Source of the DNA: Megaustenia siamemsis
Lineage: Eukaryota > Mollusca > Gastropoda > Stylommatophora > Ariophantidae
Assembly (NCBI GenBank): GCA_032433765.1
Contig: JAVIAB010000051.1
Location: 145,983,568 to 146,047,567 of the forward strand
Direction: 5' to 3'
DNA length: 64,000 nucleotides
In this document: one piece after another, positions 1-13,000 of the stretch
How positions within the stretch are numbered: position 1 is the first letter of the stretch
Layout of the letters: every line of letters starts with the position of its first letter
Program-made: the position numbers and the translations under genes
Notes under the pieces: model-generated
Database searches by the model: none
Told to the model about the DNA's origin: nothing
The model's input: the letters and a program-made list of their open reading frames with translations, nothing else

Positions 1-296
1 TAAACACATGCACCCATCTACAAAGTACTTTGCCAATAGATCTGATAATTTGTTCAGAGCTCCAACTGAAGCAAACATTTATTCATACAGAAATCACTCA
101 GATGTTGATTTTTACATTTACAAACTTTATATTATAAACATAAACTCATTAAAAAGACAGTTGATGCATAAATAGGGAATGACATATATAACAGCATATG
201 AATGAATGACCTTAGTTCTTCATAATAAAATAATTATTGAAAGTGTTTGGTGAAGTTTTAGAAATTAGAGTTAAATGTTCAATCATAGTTTATAAT

Positions 297-722
297 ATCA
301 TAGGAATGTTTAAGACATCACACAACAATGTCATAGAGATGTTTGAGATATCACACAACAATGTCATAGAGATGTTTGAGATATCACACAACAATGTCAT
401 AGAGATGTTTAAGACATCATACAACAATGTCATAGAGATGTTTGAGACATCATACAACAATGTCATTGAGATGTTTAAGATATCATACAACAATGTCATT
501 GAGATGTTTGAGATATACAACAATGCCATAGAGATGTTTGAGATATCACACAACAATGTCATAGAGATGTTTGAGATATACAACAATGCCATAGAGATGT
601 TTGAGATATCACACAACAATGTCATAGAGATGTTTGAGACATCACACAACAATGTCATTGAGATGTTTAAGATATCACACAACAATGTCACATCAATGTT
701 TGAGACATCATGCACCAATGTG
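297..722. repeat. Minisatellite, 33 bp unit (30 bp variants), about 13 units
   Basis: The core ATGTTTGAGATATCACACAA recurs head to tail, with single-base variants and two shorter 30 bp units. The 33 bp period keeps open frames on both strands, so the apparent 160-residue proteins are repeat artefacts. Confidence 0.95.
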
Positions 723-992
723 TAGATAAATTGACCTCCAATTTTAAATGAGAGGTGGTTACTCTTTACTTTCACTAGTTCAATTATTTAAATACTTATT
801 TACAGCTGAGGTGACTAAAGCACGTCCACGCATGGCTACAACCATACACTTTGAATGAGAGGCCAGTACGCTAGTCACTTGGCTTTAATCATGGAAATGT
901 GATGAAGACCAAACAAAATAATGTGGTTACTAAGGATCATTTAAAAGACATCAAATAATTTAAACCAAAACAAAAGTTATAAAAATTCTTAC

Positions 993-1088
993 TGTTCTAG
1001 CAGCCTGCACAAATCTCTCAAGTGCTGCATGCCTGGCTGACCATAGGTCATTTGAATATAGGTCAAACATAGCATCTTCTGGTGCTAG
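993..1088 (-). CDS. CFAP221: CFAP221 exon 12 (last exon inside the window)
   Basis: Residues 462-493, a symmetric 96 nt exon. It encodes [20 protein letters not shown] and [12 protein letters not shown], matching the vertebrate NNTWLSRSRAQKRFQQAAR block. Donor GTAAGA. No convincing next exon was found in positions 1-992. Confidence 0.93.
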
Positions 1089-4000
1089 CTGAAAATTGTG
1101 AATTGTCATGTTACAGATAAGATTGAACAATGAAACAATGGTGAAATAATTACACAAACAGACTCAATAGTTTCCATGTGCCAGTTAACTTTATTTCATA
1201 TTTATCAATTATCCTTTCGAGCTGAAGGCAGCACATAGGGTTGAAATTCTAGACTCTTGTCCAAATGATCTTTCAATTGTCAGACCTACCACAGGACCTG
1301 CATTGTGTTTCGCCACATAGTTCTGGTGTCAGTGAGTTGATCAATTTCAGTGAGGGTGCTGAAGTTCTGTTTCATATATGTCATCTTTAGTGTTTGTTAT
1401 TACACTATCTTGCACATCATAAAGCAGAATGGAAATAACATTACAATAACATGAAGAGGGAGTACAGAAATTACAACTGACTTAAAATTACTCTAAGAAC
1501 TACTATAAACATGGCTGCTATGATATCAAACTCCTAATCTGTGTTGATAGAATACAAAAATATATAAAACATTTGGTTTAAAATTTATTTAATCAATATT
1601 AATTAAAAGCCCTTCAAGTGAGATTGGGTCTGCTGCCCTTGTAATATATGTTTGCAGAATAATTTAAAAGCTAGTCAGTCAGAATCTTTGGCAGAACCTG
1701 CAATGTCAATATTATTGATAGTGAAGGAAGAAATAAAAAAACTGCTGAATTAAACCTTTAATCGAGAACATAACAGATGATGCTACTGAGACTACATTAA
1801 TTTCCCATGAGGCACATGTAGGGTAGGATACTTTAAAATGTTAACCTGTTAAACCAACAATCTACACACAAATCTGCAGCATTATATTTGAACAACCTAC
1901 AGTTCAATGTGGACAATTCTTGTAGCACATAGTAAGAACAGTTAAAAAATTATAGCAAAATGTTATCAAATGAAGGAAATCCTTCCTGCCATCTTTTAAC
2001 TTATTTTTTGTTTACATAAATCCTAATATTTTTTTTACACATCATCATCAACATCAAGTACTGTACCTGGTGGCATACATGATTATGTCCCTCTGCAACT
2101 TTCATCTCTTAGCTGATTGCCAAGACTGAAAAATGGACTCACAAAGAGACACAATAACAACTTACTGAAAATCATCCCTAAGGAAAATACAGGGTAAATG
2201 AAGCACAGCCAGACAAAGACTAAGTCAAGAGGTGGATTGTAGAAAATATAACAACCTGTTCCATCAAGGAAAGATACAGTGTTAAACGGTGCTCTATTGC
2301 AGCTAATATTGGATGGAGAAATGGCAACAGATGATGCTGATGATGATAGCTACTCAGTATACAACTTAATCTTTGAATGAAGTAGAAAAGTCTTTAAACA
2401 AAGCACATAATGAGCTACTATGATTTAAGATAATTTAGCAATGTTATCACATTATAACTATGCCTTGCATAACTCTTCTAATCTTTCTACTATGCATAAT
2501 ATGTTTGTTAGAGTTTCACACTCCATTCTCAAATTCTTAGAAAATATCTTGTTATGACATTCATCTATCTATCGATCTATTGACCTTTCAGGCCATAGCC
2601 GGCCCATAGGGCATAGACCCAGATACTCTTTCTCTTATCTAAATCTTTATTCTAGGAGTTTTCAACCCTTGTAAAGATATTTTATCAAATTTCGCCATTT
2701 GTCTCTGTTCTGTGCAAGCAACTCTATCTCATTGAGGGAGCCGATTCCTGCTGCTTTTACCTCTCTGATCAATGTTCTTCTCAGTGTCTCTCTGGGTCGG
2801 CCTCTTTTCCTCTTACCTGTTGTTTCCCATATGAGGGCTTGCTTTGTTTTTTCGGTTATTATCTCTCCTCATCACATGTCCAATATATGACCATTGTTTT
2901 TTCTTGATTACTGAAGATATTAGTTGATTGGCAAATTCTCTAATTTCCTCATTTGTTTTGAATTCATTCCACGCTATACCAAGTATTTTTCTTAGACATT
3001 TATTTTCGAATGCGCTCAACTTTGTTTCTATGTCTCTTGTTGTTTTCCAGCTTTCACACGCATACGTAAGGGTTAATAGTACGTTTGATTGAATAGTCTA
3101 CATTTTTTTGTGTGCTGAAGAGTTTTGATTTCCACAACTTTTCTAGGCTTCTGAAAGACATTGCTGCTTTAGCTATTCTGATTCTAATTTCTTTACATGT
3201 ATCATCTTCCCGATCAATGTGACTTCCAAGATAGATAAAGTGATCGATCTCTTCCACTGGTTTGTTTTCCATATATATTCTGTCATCTGTTGGAATTAAG
3301 CTTTTCATGACTTTAGTCTTTTCATGATTGATCTCAAGCCCAATTTTGCTGGCTATTGTTGATAGTTCATTTGTGTTTTCCTGCATCGTTTTTATCTGAC
3401 TGCTGATGAGGACTATGTCATCAGCAAAGTTGAGGTCCTCCAAATGGTCTCCTTGTATCCATTTGATGCCTTTGTTCCCAGTGCAGCATTTCTTAATTAT
3501 GAAGTCCATAACAACTCCAAATAACAAGGGCGATAAAATACATCCTTGTTTAACCCCAGTTTCTATTGGAAAACATTCGCTCAGTCCTTCCTCTGTACTA
3601 ACTGTACATGTGTAGCCATCATACATGTCTTTAATAATATTTATAATTTTTTATGGCAAGCCATATTGCCTCAGAATTTTCTACCATTCATAGGTGACAT
3701 AAATTAAAGGGAAGAGTAAATTAGTTGTAAAAAAGAAAGAAAGGTACATGAATTAATAGAGAGAATAGAATAAAAACGCATATAAATTATTTATGTTTAT
3801 AGCTTTATGGTGATAAAGATGGCACAAAATGATTAAATGTGTAAGGCATTTTAATTTTTTTACAATATTTTATTCTCTCTCTCTCACCAGTTTTATTACA
3901 GCCGTGTATATTTTCATATATTTGTGATATGCGGATGACAGTCTTAATAGAGAATGAACTAAAGGAATGATAGACATAAATAGTAAAAGAAAGCAACAAG

Positions 4001-7000
4001 AAAAGTCTCTGTCTCAATAATAAGAAAACAGTAACAATCATATAAAAGAAACAGTTATGACCAGCATGCAACATAACAACAAATTAGACAAATCTGTAAC
4101 TGGTGTAAAGCATTAAATACTTGGGCACAATAATAACATCAGATGGAAAATTTCTGCACCACAGAAATAAAAAGCAGAATAGCTCAGGCCAAAATAGCAT
4201 TTCAGAAAATTAAAAACTTCTTATGCAACAATTTTATGTCCCAATTTTATGTCAAAAGAAGTGAGAAAGAGAGTTCATCGGTGATATTTAGAGCCAATTC
4301 TGACTTATAGAAGCAAATCATAGACAGTAGACAAACAAATGAAAAAATGATTAGAGGCCACAGAGGTGGAATTTCTCAGAAGAATGTCAAAAGTTCCCTG
4401 GATAGCAAAAAGACCAATGAGGAAATTCTCAAAGATACTAACACAAGAAAGGAACTCTCAAAAATTATCAGAAAGAAATAATCAACATTTTTCAGGCACA
4501 TCATGAGAAGACAAAAGTTGGAATACTTGGTTACACTTGCAAAATACAGGGAAAGAGAGATCGCGGACAACAAAGAGAGAAGATACTAGATGGCTTGGTG
4601 ACATAACATGGAAAACAGTAAACAATAGAATTGAGACGACACTGTGGATAGAGAATTGTGGATGGACATGATCGACTAATACCAACCAGTGCGGTACATG
4701 ATGATGATGATTATGTTTTCATATTTATTCTCATTAAGAAGAGTTAATAAATTATATGCTAAACAGGGACTGGTTGGTCTCGAGGCAAGACACCAGTCTC
4801 AAGACAAAGAGGTTGTGAGTTCAATCTCAGCTGCAGCAGTTGGAATTTTTATTTATGATTTCCCTCTGTGGCAACCACCCCTGGTCTCAGCAGCAAGGCT
4901 TGGATTGAAACAGCAATTACTCAACGAAAAAAATATTAATACTTCCAAAGACAGAGTCATCTGCCTGCACGCAAGATTAAGCTCCTAGTCTCTAGAGACT
5001 TCCCCAGACATGAAAGGTGGTAAACGCAAATTTTAGAACAACATTCTTATAATTTTCCATCCTGATGACCCTAACATAAAATGTCTGGCAAGCCTACCTC
5101 ATCTACTTTTCTCATTGTTCTGCGATAGGTAGAGACAGTGTCCTGGCGACAAAATTCTTCTTCTGGCACTGGATCTATTCTTCTTTTGAGCTGAAACAAA
5201 ATGTAGGCGTTAAGCAAGCCATAAAGGTAGAGATATAATCTTACTTGTTAAACTGATAATAATCATGTAACAACAAGAAAGTTATCTGCATATCCTAATT
5301 AAATGTCAACATTTTTTAAAATCACCAGTTTTTGTCACATGACAATTATCATTATATCACTTGTGGGTGACTGTAGCAATGTGAGTATATTTTTATATAA
5401 TAAGAAATACATAGGCACATTAATCTAGAAAAATTAGTCAAATTAAAGGAGCAAAACAAGAAAAGTGAAGATAATTTCATCAAATGAGTGGTATAGAAGT
5501 ATTTTAACATAGACAAACAAAACTATCAACTTGGTATAAAAAATAATACATTTGTGGGATTCTTGTTTTTCATATTCACTGTTGCTGTTTACTCTAATTT
5601 GAGGCACCTTCTTGAAAGATTCTTCTGCAGCACACCTTTTTTTAAACCACATTTTATTTTGCTTTCTACAGATTGTTATTTCCATTTTTCATAGTCTTCT
5701 ACAAACATTTTAATATTTTCATCTTGTCAAAATATTAGCTTCATAAAAGTTATCCTTCATTAGTCATGATGCTATAGCATTTATGCCATTATTCTGCTTC
5801 AGAATGTGATAAATCAAGTTTCTGCACATTTTTGAGGAAGTTTTGATAAATTTCAAACTTGTAGTGATCATTGAATCATCATCATCATCATCGAGTGCCA
5901 TCTCCGCAACGAAGGTTGGCTACCATGGAGCGCCATTCTGCTCTGTCTCTTGCTTTGATGGTGCAGGTTGTCATAGGCTGATTTGTCCATCTTTTCATGT
6001 TACTCGTCCATGTTAGTCTTGGTCTGTCTCTGCCTCTTTTACCTTGTATTTTCCCCTCCAGGATTACTTTTAGTAGGCTGTTGTGTCTTTTAACATGGCC
6101 TAAAAATCACATTTGTCTTGTTTGAATTGTGTTTAGTAGTTCTCTTTTCATTTTTAGTTGTTTTAAGACTTCATCGTTTGTTTTCTTTTCCTTCCATCCA
6201 ATTCTACCTATTCTTCTATATATCCACATTTCAAAGGCTTCAATTATCTGTTCTGTTTTCTTGTCTAATGTCCATGTTTCTGCACCACATAGGAATATTG
6301 AGAAGATGTAACATTTTGCTATTCTTAGTTTTAGCCCTGGTGTTATTTGTTTTGATGTTAGTTTGTTCTTCAAAGGAAGGCAACAGAAAACCACCATCGT
6401 AATTTCTTTGTACAATCATGAATCGCCACAACATCACCTCAGTGCAAAATAAAGACAAGTGGAACAATATTAAAACCGGTAAATTAATTTAAATATTTGG
6501 GAACTTTGTTAACCTCAGACGGAAGATGTACAAAAGAGGTGAGATGCAGAATGGCTCAGGCAAAAGCTTCCAAAAAATGAGGAAGATACTATGCAATCCA
6601 TTTTTGACAATAGAAACAAGAAAAAAGAGTTCTTAAATGTTATGTAGAGCCAGTCTTAACATATGGATGCGAATCATGGACAATAGGACAACAGACAAGA
6701 AAATCACTGGAGTCTGTAGAAATGTGGTTTACAGAAGAATGTTGAGAGTACCATGGACAGCTAAGAAGAGAAATGAAAAAGTATTGAAAGAGGTCAAAGC
6801 AAAAAGAGAGCTAATTTCCAATATTAGGAAGAAATAATCATCATTTTTGGCCATGTAATGAGAAGAGAACAGCTGGAATATATTGTAACAACTGGAAAAA
6901 ATTGAGGGACAAAGAGATAGAGGGAAGCAAAGAGAAAAAATAACAGACAACTTAAGAGAATGGCTTGGCAGAAGGTCAACAACAGAAATGATAAATAGCT

Positions 7001-10000
7001 GCCGAGATCGGGTTGTGGAGAGACATGATCACCTACGCCAGTATGCCCGGTACTTGATGATGATGATGATGTTCTTCATGGCGTTATTCAATCATTGAAT
7101 CAATTCTAAATTAAATACAGAAGCAAGAAATGAAATGGTTTCTTCTTCATCCTTTCAACTCCCTGTGGAGCATAGGTTTACAACAAATACTTTCAAAACC
7201 ATTCTGTTTCACGTCATTCTTTTAAGATCATTCTATGTCCTCCCTATCATCTTTATCTCTGCTTCCATCTGTCTTCTCCAAGAATATTTTTGTCTTACTC
7301 TTGGTCTTTTTCCTTGGGGATTCCAAAAAAGGACCTGTTGTGTAATACACTCAGTTGGTTTCCACAGTGTGCGTGCTATACATTACCATCATCTTCACTG
7401 TATGTCTTTATCCACTGGTATTTGACTGGTACTTTTAAATAATTCTATTTTAGTGTTTTTGTCCTGACATTTTCATCCTTTTATTCAGCACAATCATCCA
7501 TTAATGACCATGTTCGTGAAGTTTTTGTGGCTTATTTTTTTACAGTTCAGGATACTCAGTCCCACGCCAAACCCTCCTTAGTCACCTCTTACAAACATGC
7601 CTGATAGGGAACAGCGCTACAATTCTTTACTCCCCTTTCGAGCCCTGGCAGTGAAATGGTTTGCTAATCTGGAAAGAATGCTAAGAGGTTCTGTACCAAA
7701 CAAAACAGAGATTAAAACAGGAGTTGAAGAAGAGTTTGTGGTCGGCCTTGAGTAAGACTCAAAACTATTGAGAAAAACTACAATAACATTAACTGACAAT
7801 TGTTGAGGCTGCCAGAAGAGCAAAAACTAGAATTTGTTGCTTCACTTGACACTCGTAGGGGTATAAAAGGAAGTAAAGAGAGAGATAGAATGGTGTCAGT
7901 TGACACTTGAAATTGTTGTGTTTATGACAAAAAACAATGTCACAATTTTCAGTTTTTCTTTATTCAACATATTCAGATTGGAATGCATAATTTGATTGTT
8001 TTCTACACTGACAATTTTCAATTCTACAAGATCTTTAATGATATTAATAATTAAAGATATCACAACCTCATAATGAGTCTTAGCAGCACTCCTGTCTTCC
8101 AGTATTCTGTACCTCTCCTGGGCTGAGAGCGGGTCTTCTCCAACCTTCACCTGCCACCGCAGTTGGTTTTGCCGCTCCTCATACACATTTTGTCTGACAG
8201 CATGTTCAAACATGGCCTCCTGTTGGAATAACAAAGTTTGTCACATTATCTCTATCCAACTTGAGTGTTCTTCAACATTTCACATTAAAATTCTGGCAAC
8301 AACTTCTTTAAGATAATGAAATATTTAAAAGACATTATTTTTGCAAAAAACTAATGTCATGGTACACGTCTTCAATGGCATAATGCTTTAAATGTTTTAA
8401 TTAATTCTAACCGTAAATTACGATTCCGTTGTAAAAGTCACCACCTCAGAATACAAATTCTTGAAATTTGACAGTTTTCTGCAAGCAAATATTTATCACT
8501 TCCCTACTGCGATTCCCATTTCCCTAACTGTAGGTAATGCTTCCTAATTACTACTTCCAGTGACCGCCTGTGTGTTGCATTTGTTTCCTTTGATGTTTTT
8601 TTTTTTAAAGTGCATCATAAAAAGTATGATGGTATTATAGAAAGGGGTGTGTTTTTTTTTATAAATGTCATCAATTTTCAACAAATTTTTTGTTTGTTTC
8701 CAGATGAAGGGGGAAATCTCCTCGGCCGTCTGCGAGGAATCTAAGAAAACTTTGTAACATGGGAGAGACAGCAAACAATGTTTTGAGGGTGCTGAACATA
8801 TGGCTAGATTGAAGGACTTATGGTGGCTGTATGAACAGACAACGTAACATCTCTGGTAACCACAGGCACAATACGGTCGAATTTCAGGCCATAAATCTAA
8901 CATAACCCAGGAAATTATTATTATTATAGTCTCTAATTCCCATGTGCGCACTTGGGTAAACAGACAGCTGCATAGCAAAAGTTTAAAAGAAAATATTATT
9001 TTTGGAATCCAAATGTAAAATTTAAGTCATAATAATTTTTACTATGGTATCATGAAAATGTCACCCACAAATATGTACCGTAATCTAGGGTTAACTTTTG
9101 AGCACAGTTAAATGACTTAGTGTGAACAACTTAATTATACTATTTATATGATAGTGAACAATTAATTTATGAATAATATTTCTTACTCTGTGATTAATAG
9201 TTTTCTCTCTTTAAAGAAAAAAAATATACATATATATATAATTTTAGAATAACAATTATAGATATATAATTTATGTATGGCTTTTTACATTGAATTTTCC
9301 TTTTTTTCATTTTCAATCTTGAACTTTATTGCTTGTTGTCTTCCTGACTGCACTTAATTACTTCCAATTACTTAGTAAATGATAGTTATTTATGAGGTTA
9401 ACAAAAATACTTCAATCTCTCTTTATACCTTCATTTGTTGGCTGGACTCTTCTGAAGCAGTTTTTCCAGTCAACATATCTGAAAAGTTAGGCAACTTATC
9501 AAGTTAGTGAGCATAACATATTTTATGCAAAAATTTATAGAGAAATAAAAATAAAACTAAATTTAATTGTTTATAATCAAATTTAAAGACAAAATTGCTG
9601 CAGGTATTGTTTGAGAATGTACTTAAACACTGTTGATTACTTACTTCTGCAATTGAAATAAAAGTTTACAAAAACAAACCAACAGAATTACATGAGCATA
9701 ATCGATGTCCAACTTTTAAATTAAAACTATGGTATTCTTAAAGTTAAACGGTTACACATGTGCAGTTCGAACAGAGGAAGGACTGAGCGAATGTTTCCCA
9801 ATAGAAACGGGGGTTAAACAAGGATGTATTTTATCGCCCTTGTTATTTGGAATTGTTATGGACTTCATAATGAAGAAATGCTGCACTGGTAATAAAGGCA
9901 TCAAATGGATACAAGGAGACCATTTGGAGGACCTAAACTTTGCTGATGACATAGTTCTCATCAGCAGTCAGATAAAAACGATGCAGGAAAACACAAATGA

Positions 10001-13000
10001 ACTATCATCAATAGCCAGCAAAATTGGGCTTGAGGTCAATCATGAAAAGACTAAAGTCATGAAAGTTTAATTCCAACAAGTGACAAAATATACATGGAAA
10101 ACAAACCAGTAGAAGAGATCGATCACTTTATCTATCTTGGAAGTCACATTGATCGAGAAGGGGATACGAGCAAAGAAATTAGAATCAGAATGGCTAAAGC
10201 AGCAATGTCTTTCAGAAGCCTTGAAAAGTTGTGGAAATCAAAACTCATCAGCACAAACACAAAACTTAGGCTATTCAAATCAAATGTACTATCAACCCTT
10301 ACGTATGCGTGTGAAAGCTGGAAAACAATGAGAGATATAGAAACAAAGTTGAACGCATTCGAAAATAAATGTCTAAGGAAATACTTGGTATAGAATGGAA
10401 CGAATTCAAAACAAACGAGGAAATTAGAGAAATCGCCAATCAACCACTAATATCTTCATTAATAAAGAAAAGACGATGGTCATACGTTGGACATGTGATG
10501 AGAAGAGATAATAATCGAATAGCAAAGCAAGCCCTCATATGTGAAACAACAGGTAAAAGAAAAAGAGGAAGACCCAGGGAGACACTGAGAAGAACATTGA
10601 TGAGAGAGGCAAGAGCAGCAGGAATCGGCTCCCTCAATGAGATAGAACAGCTTGCACAGAACAGAGACAGATGGTGAGATTTGATAAAATATCTTTAAAA
10701 GAAAACTGCTAGAACAAAAAATTCATATAGGAGAAGGTGTATCTTGGTCTACGCCCTATGGACCGGTTACGGCTCGAAAGGTCAATAGATAGATAGATTC
10801 TTAAAGTCAGCTCAACATTATTAGATAGATTTCAGACTTTTAAAGATATGAGTTGGAATACTTGGTTACAGTGGGCAAAATTCAGGGAAAAAGAGATTGC
10901 AGAAGACAAAGAGAGAAAATACTGGATAGCTTGATGTTATGGTATGGCAAACAATCAGCAACAGAACTGATATGATGCACAGTCGACAGAAGATTGTGGA
11001 AGGACATTATTGCCTACTTCAACCGGTATGGCACATGATGATAATGAAAGATATGAGTTAATCTCAATGCCAAACAACATCTGTTCTGAGTGTGGTTAGG
11101 AGTTCACAGTTGACTGCTTGCAACATGATCAGTGAACCATATCTGATCAAGACCGAACTCCACTTTCTCATGGTGGGTATGGAAATGAACTAACCAGTCT
11201 GGCCAAGTAAGTAGGAGTTACAGAGACAGCACATACTCAAAAATACCATGCTGAAGTTGAATGTGACAGCACATACCCACAAATACCATGCTGAAGTTGA
11301 ATGTGACAGCACATACCCACAAATACCATGCTGAAGTTGAATGTGACAGCACATACCCACAAATACCATGCTGAAGTTGAATGTGACAGCACATACCCAC
11401 AAATACCATGCTGAAGTTGAATGTGACAGCACATACCCACAAATACCATGCTGAAGTTGAATGTGACAGCACATACCCACAAATACCATGCTGAAGTTGA
11501 ATGTGACAGCACATACCCACAAATACCATGCTGAAGTTGAATGTGACAGCACATACCCACAAATACCATGCTGAAGTTGAATGTGACAGCACATACCCAC
11601 AAATACCATGCTGAAGTTGAATGTGACATCACATACCCACAAATACCATGCTGAAGTTGAATGTGACAGCACATACCCACAAATACCATGCTGAAGTTGA
11701 ATGTGACAGCACATACCCACAAATACCATGCTGAAGTTGAATGTGACAGCACATACCCACAAATACCATGCTGAAGTTGAATGTGACAGCACATACCCAC
11801 AAATACCATGCTGAAGTTGAATGTGTTGAGGTGCTGCTATTGCTTGATTTAAACCTCAACACAATAAACATCACCAGTGTTAATGTCTTTTTAACCCTAG
11901 ATTATGATACCGTAGTATAAATTTACATCAAAACACAAATTCTTCAAAATGTGATAATTTCTCCGTTCAAACATTAACACCCCCCCCCCCCCCACCCACC
12001 TCACAATGTACCTTCTTATTTACCACTTCTGGTGACCTTTGAGTGTTTTATTTGTTTCTATTGCTATTGGAATTTTTATTTTATTTTTTTATTTATTTTG
12101 AGATCGTGAAATGCATTGTTTAATGTGGAAAAAAAATCCAGTTTTCAAGGAATTAGCAGACTTTCCTTTTTTTTTGTTTTGGTGTCACAAGGGAAATTTC
12201 TTGGTCATCAGGCAGACATCAAACAACCCTTTGTCACTCAGGAGACACAGGAAATAATGCCATGCGGTCGCCGAACATACTGACATACTTATGGTGACTG
12301 TAACGGTAGACGTAACATGTCTGGTCCATGAGGTGAAACTCAGGTCATAAATCAACCTGAGCTAGGAATTTAGAGTCCTCGTATTTTGTCTACTGTGAAC
12401 ACACATGACTGTGTCAAGAGTTCAGAGAAATTACTATGTCACATTTAAGTGGTAGTAATTTTTACTACGGTATCATAACTGGGAGAATTACAGATAGGTA
12501 TCAAAATCTAGGGTTAAGGGCATATAATGAATAGAAGTTGTTGGATTCTATTCTATTCTATTGACCTTTCGAGCCGTAACCGGCCCATAGGGCGTAGACC
12601 AAGATACACCTTCTCCTATATGAATTTTTGTTCTAGCAGTTTTCTTTTAAAGATATTTTATCAAATCTCGCCATCTGTCTCTGTTCTGTGCAAGCAGTTC
12701 TATCTCATTGAGGGAGCCGATTCCTGCTGCTCTTGCCTCTCTCATCAATGTTCTTCTCAGTGTCTCCCTGGGTCTTCCTCTTTTTCTTTTACCTGTTGTT
12801 TCCCATATGAGGGCTTGCTTTGCTATTCGATTATTATCTCTTCTCATCACATGTCCAACGTATGACCATCGTCTTTTCTTTATTACTGAAGATATTAGTG
12901 GTTGATTGGCGATTTCTCTAATTTCCTCGTTTGTTTTGAATTCGTTCCATTCTATACCAAGTATTTTCCTTAGACATTTATTTTCGAATGCGTTCAACTT

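Noticed and set aside
1..90. A possible further CFAP221 exon (acceptor-like CTTCAG on the minus strand)
   Set aside because: The frame needed hits a stop within four codons and shows no likeness to the CFAP221 segment expected next.
237..775. Overlapping 160-residue open frames on both strands
   Set aside because: Produced by the 33 bp minisatellite; both strands stay open because the period is a multiple of three.
8544..8978. 144-residue open frame on the minus strand
   Set aside because: Lies within MITE W; the homologous copy at 11891-12517 does not preserve it.
11190..11874. Four overlapping minus-strand frames up to 200 residues rich in Cys/Trp
   Set aside because: They are the frames of the 40 bp minisatellite, with no start context, splice site or family likeness.
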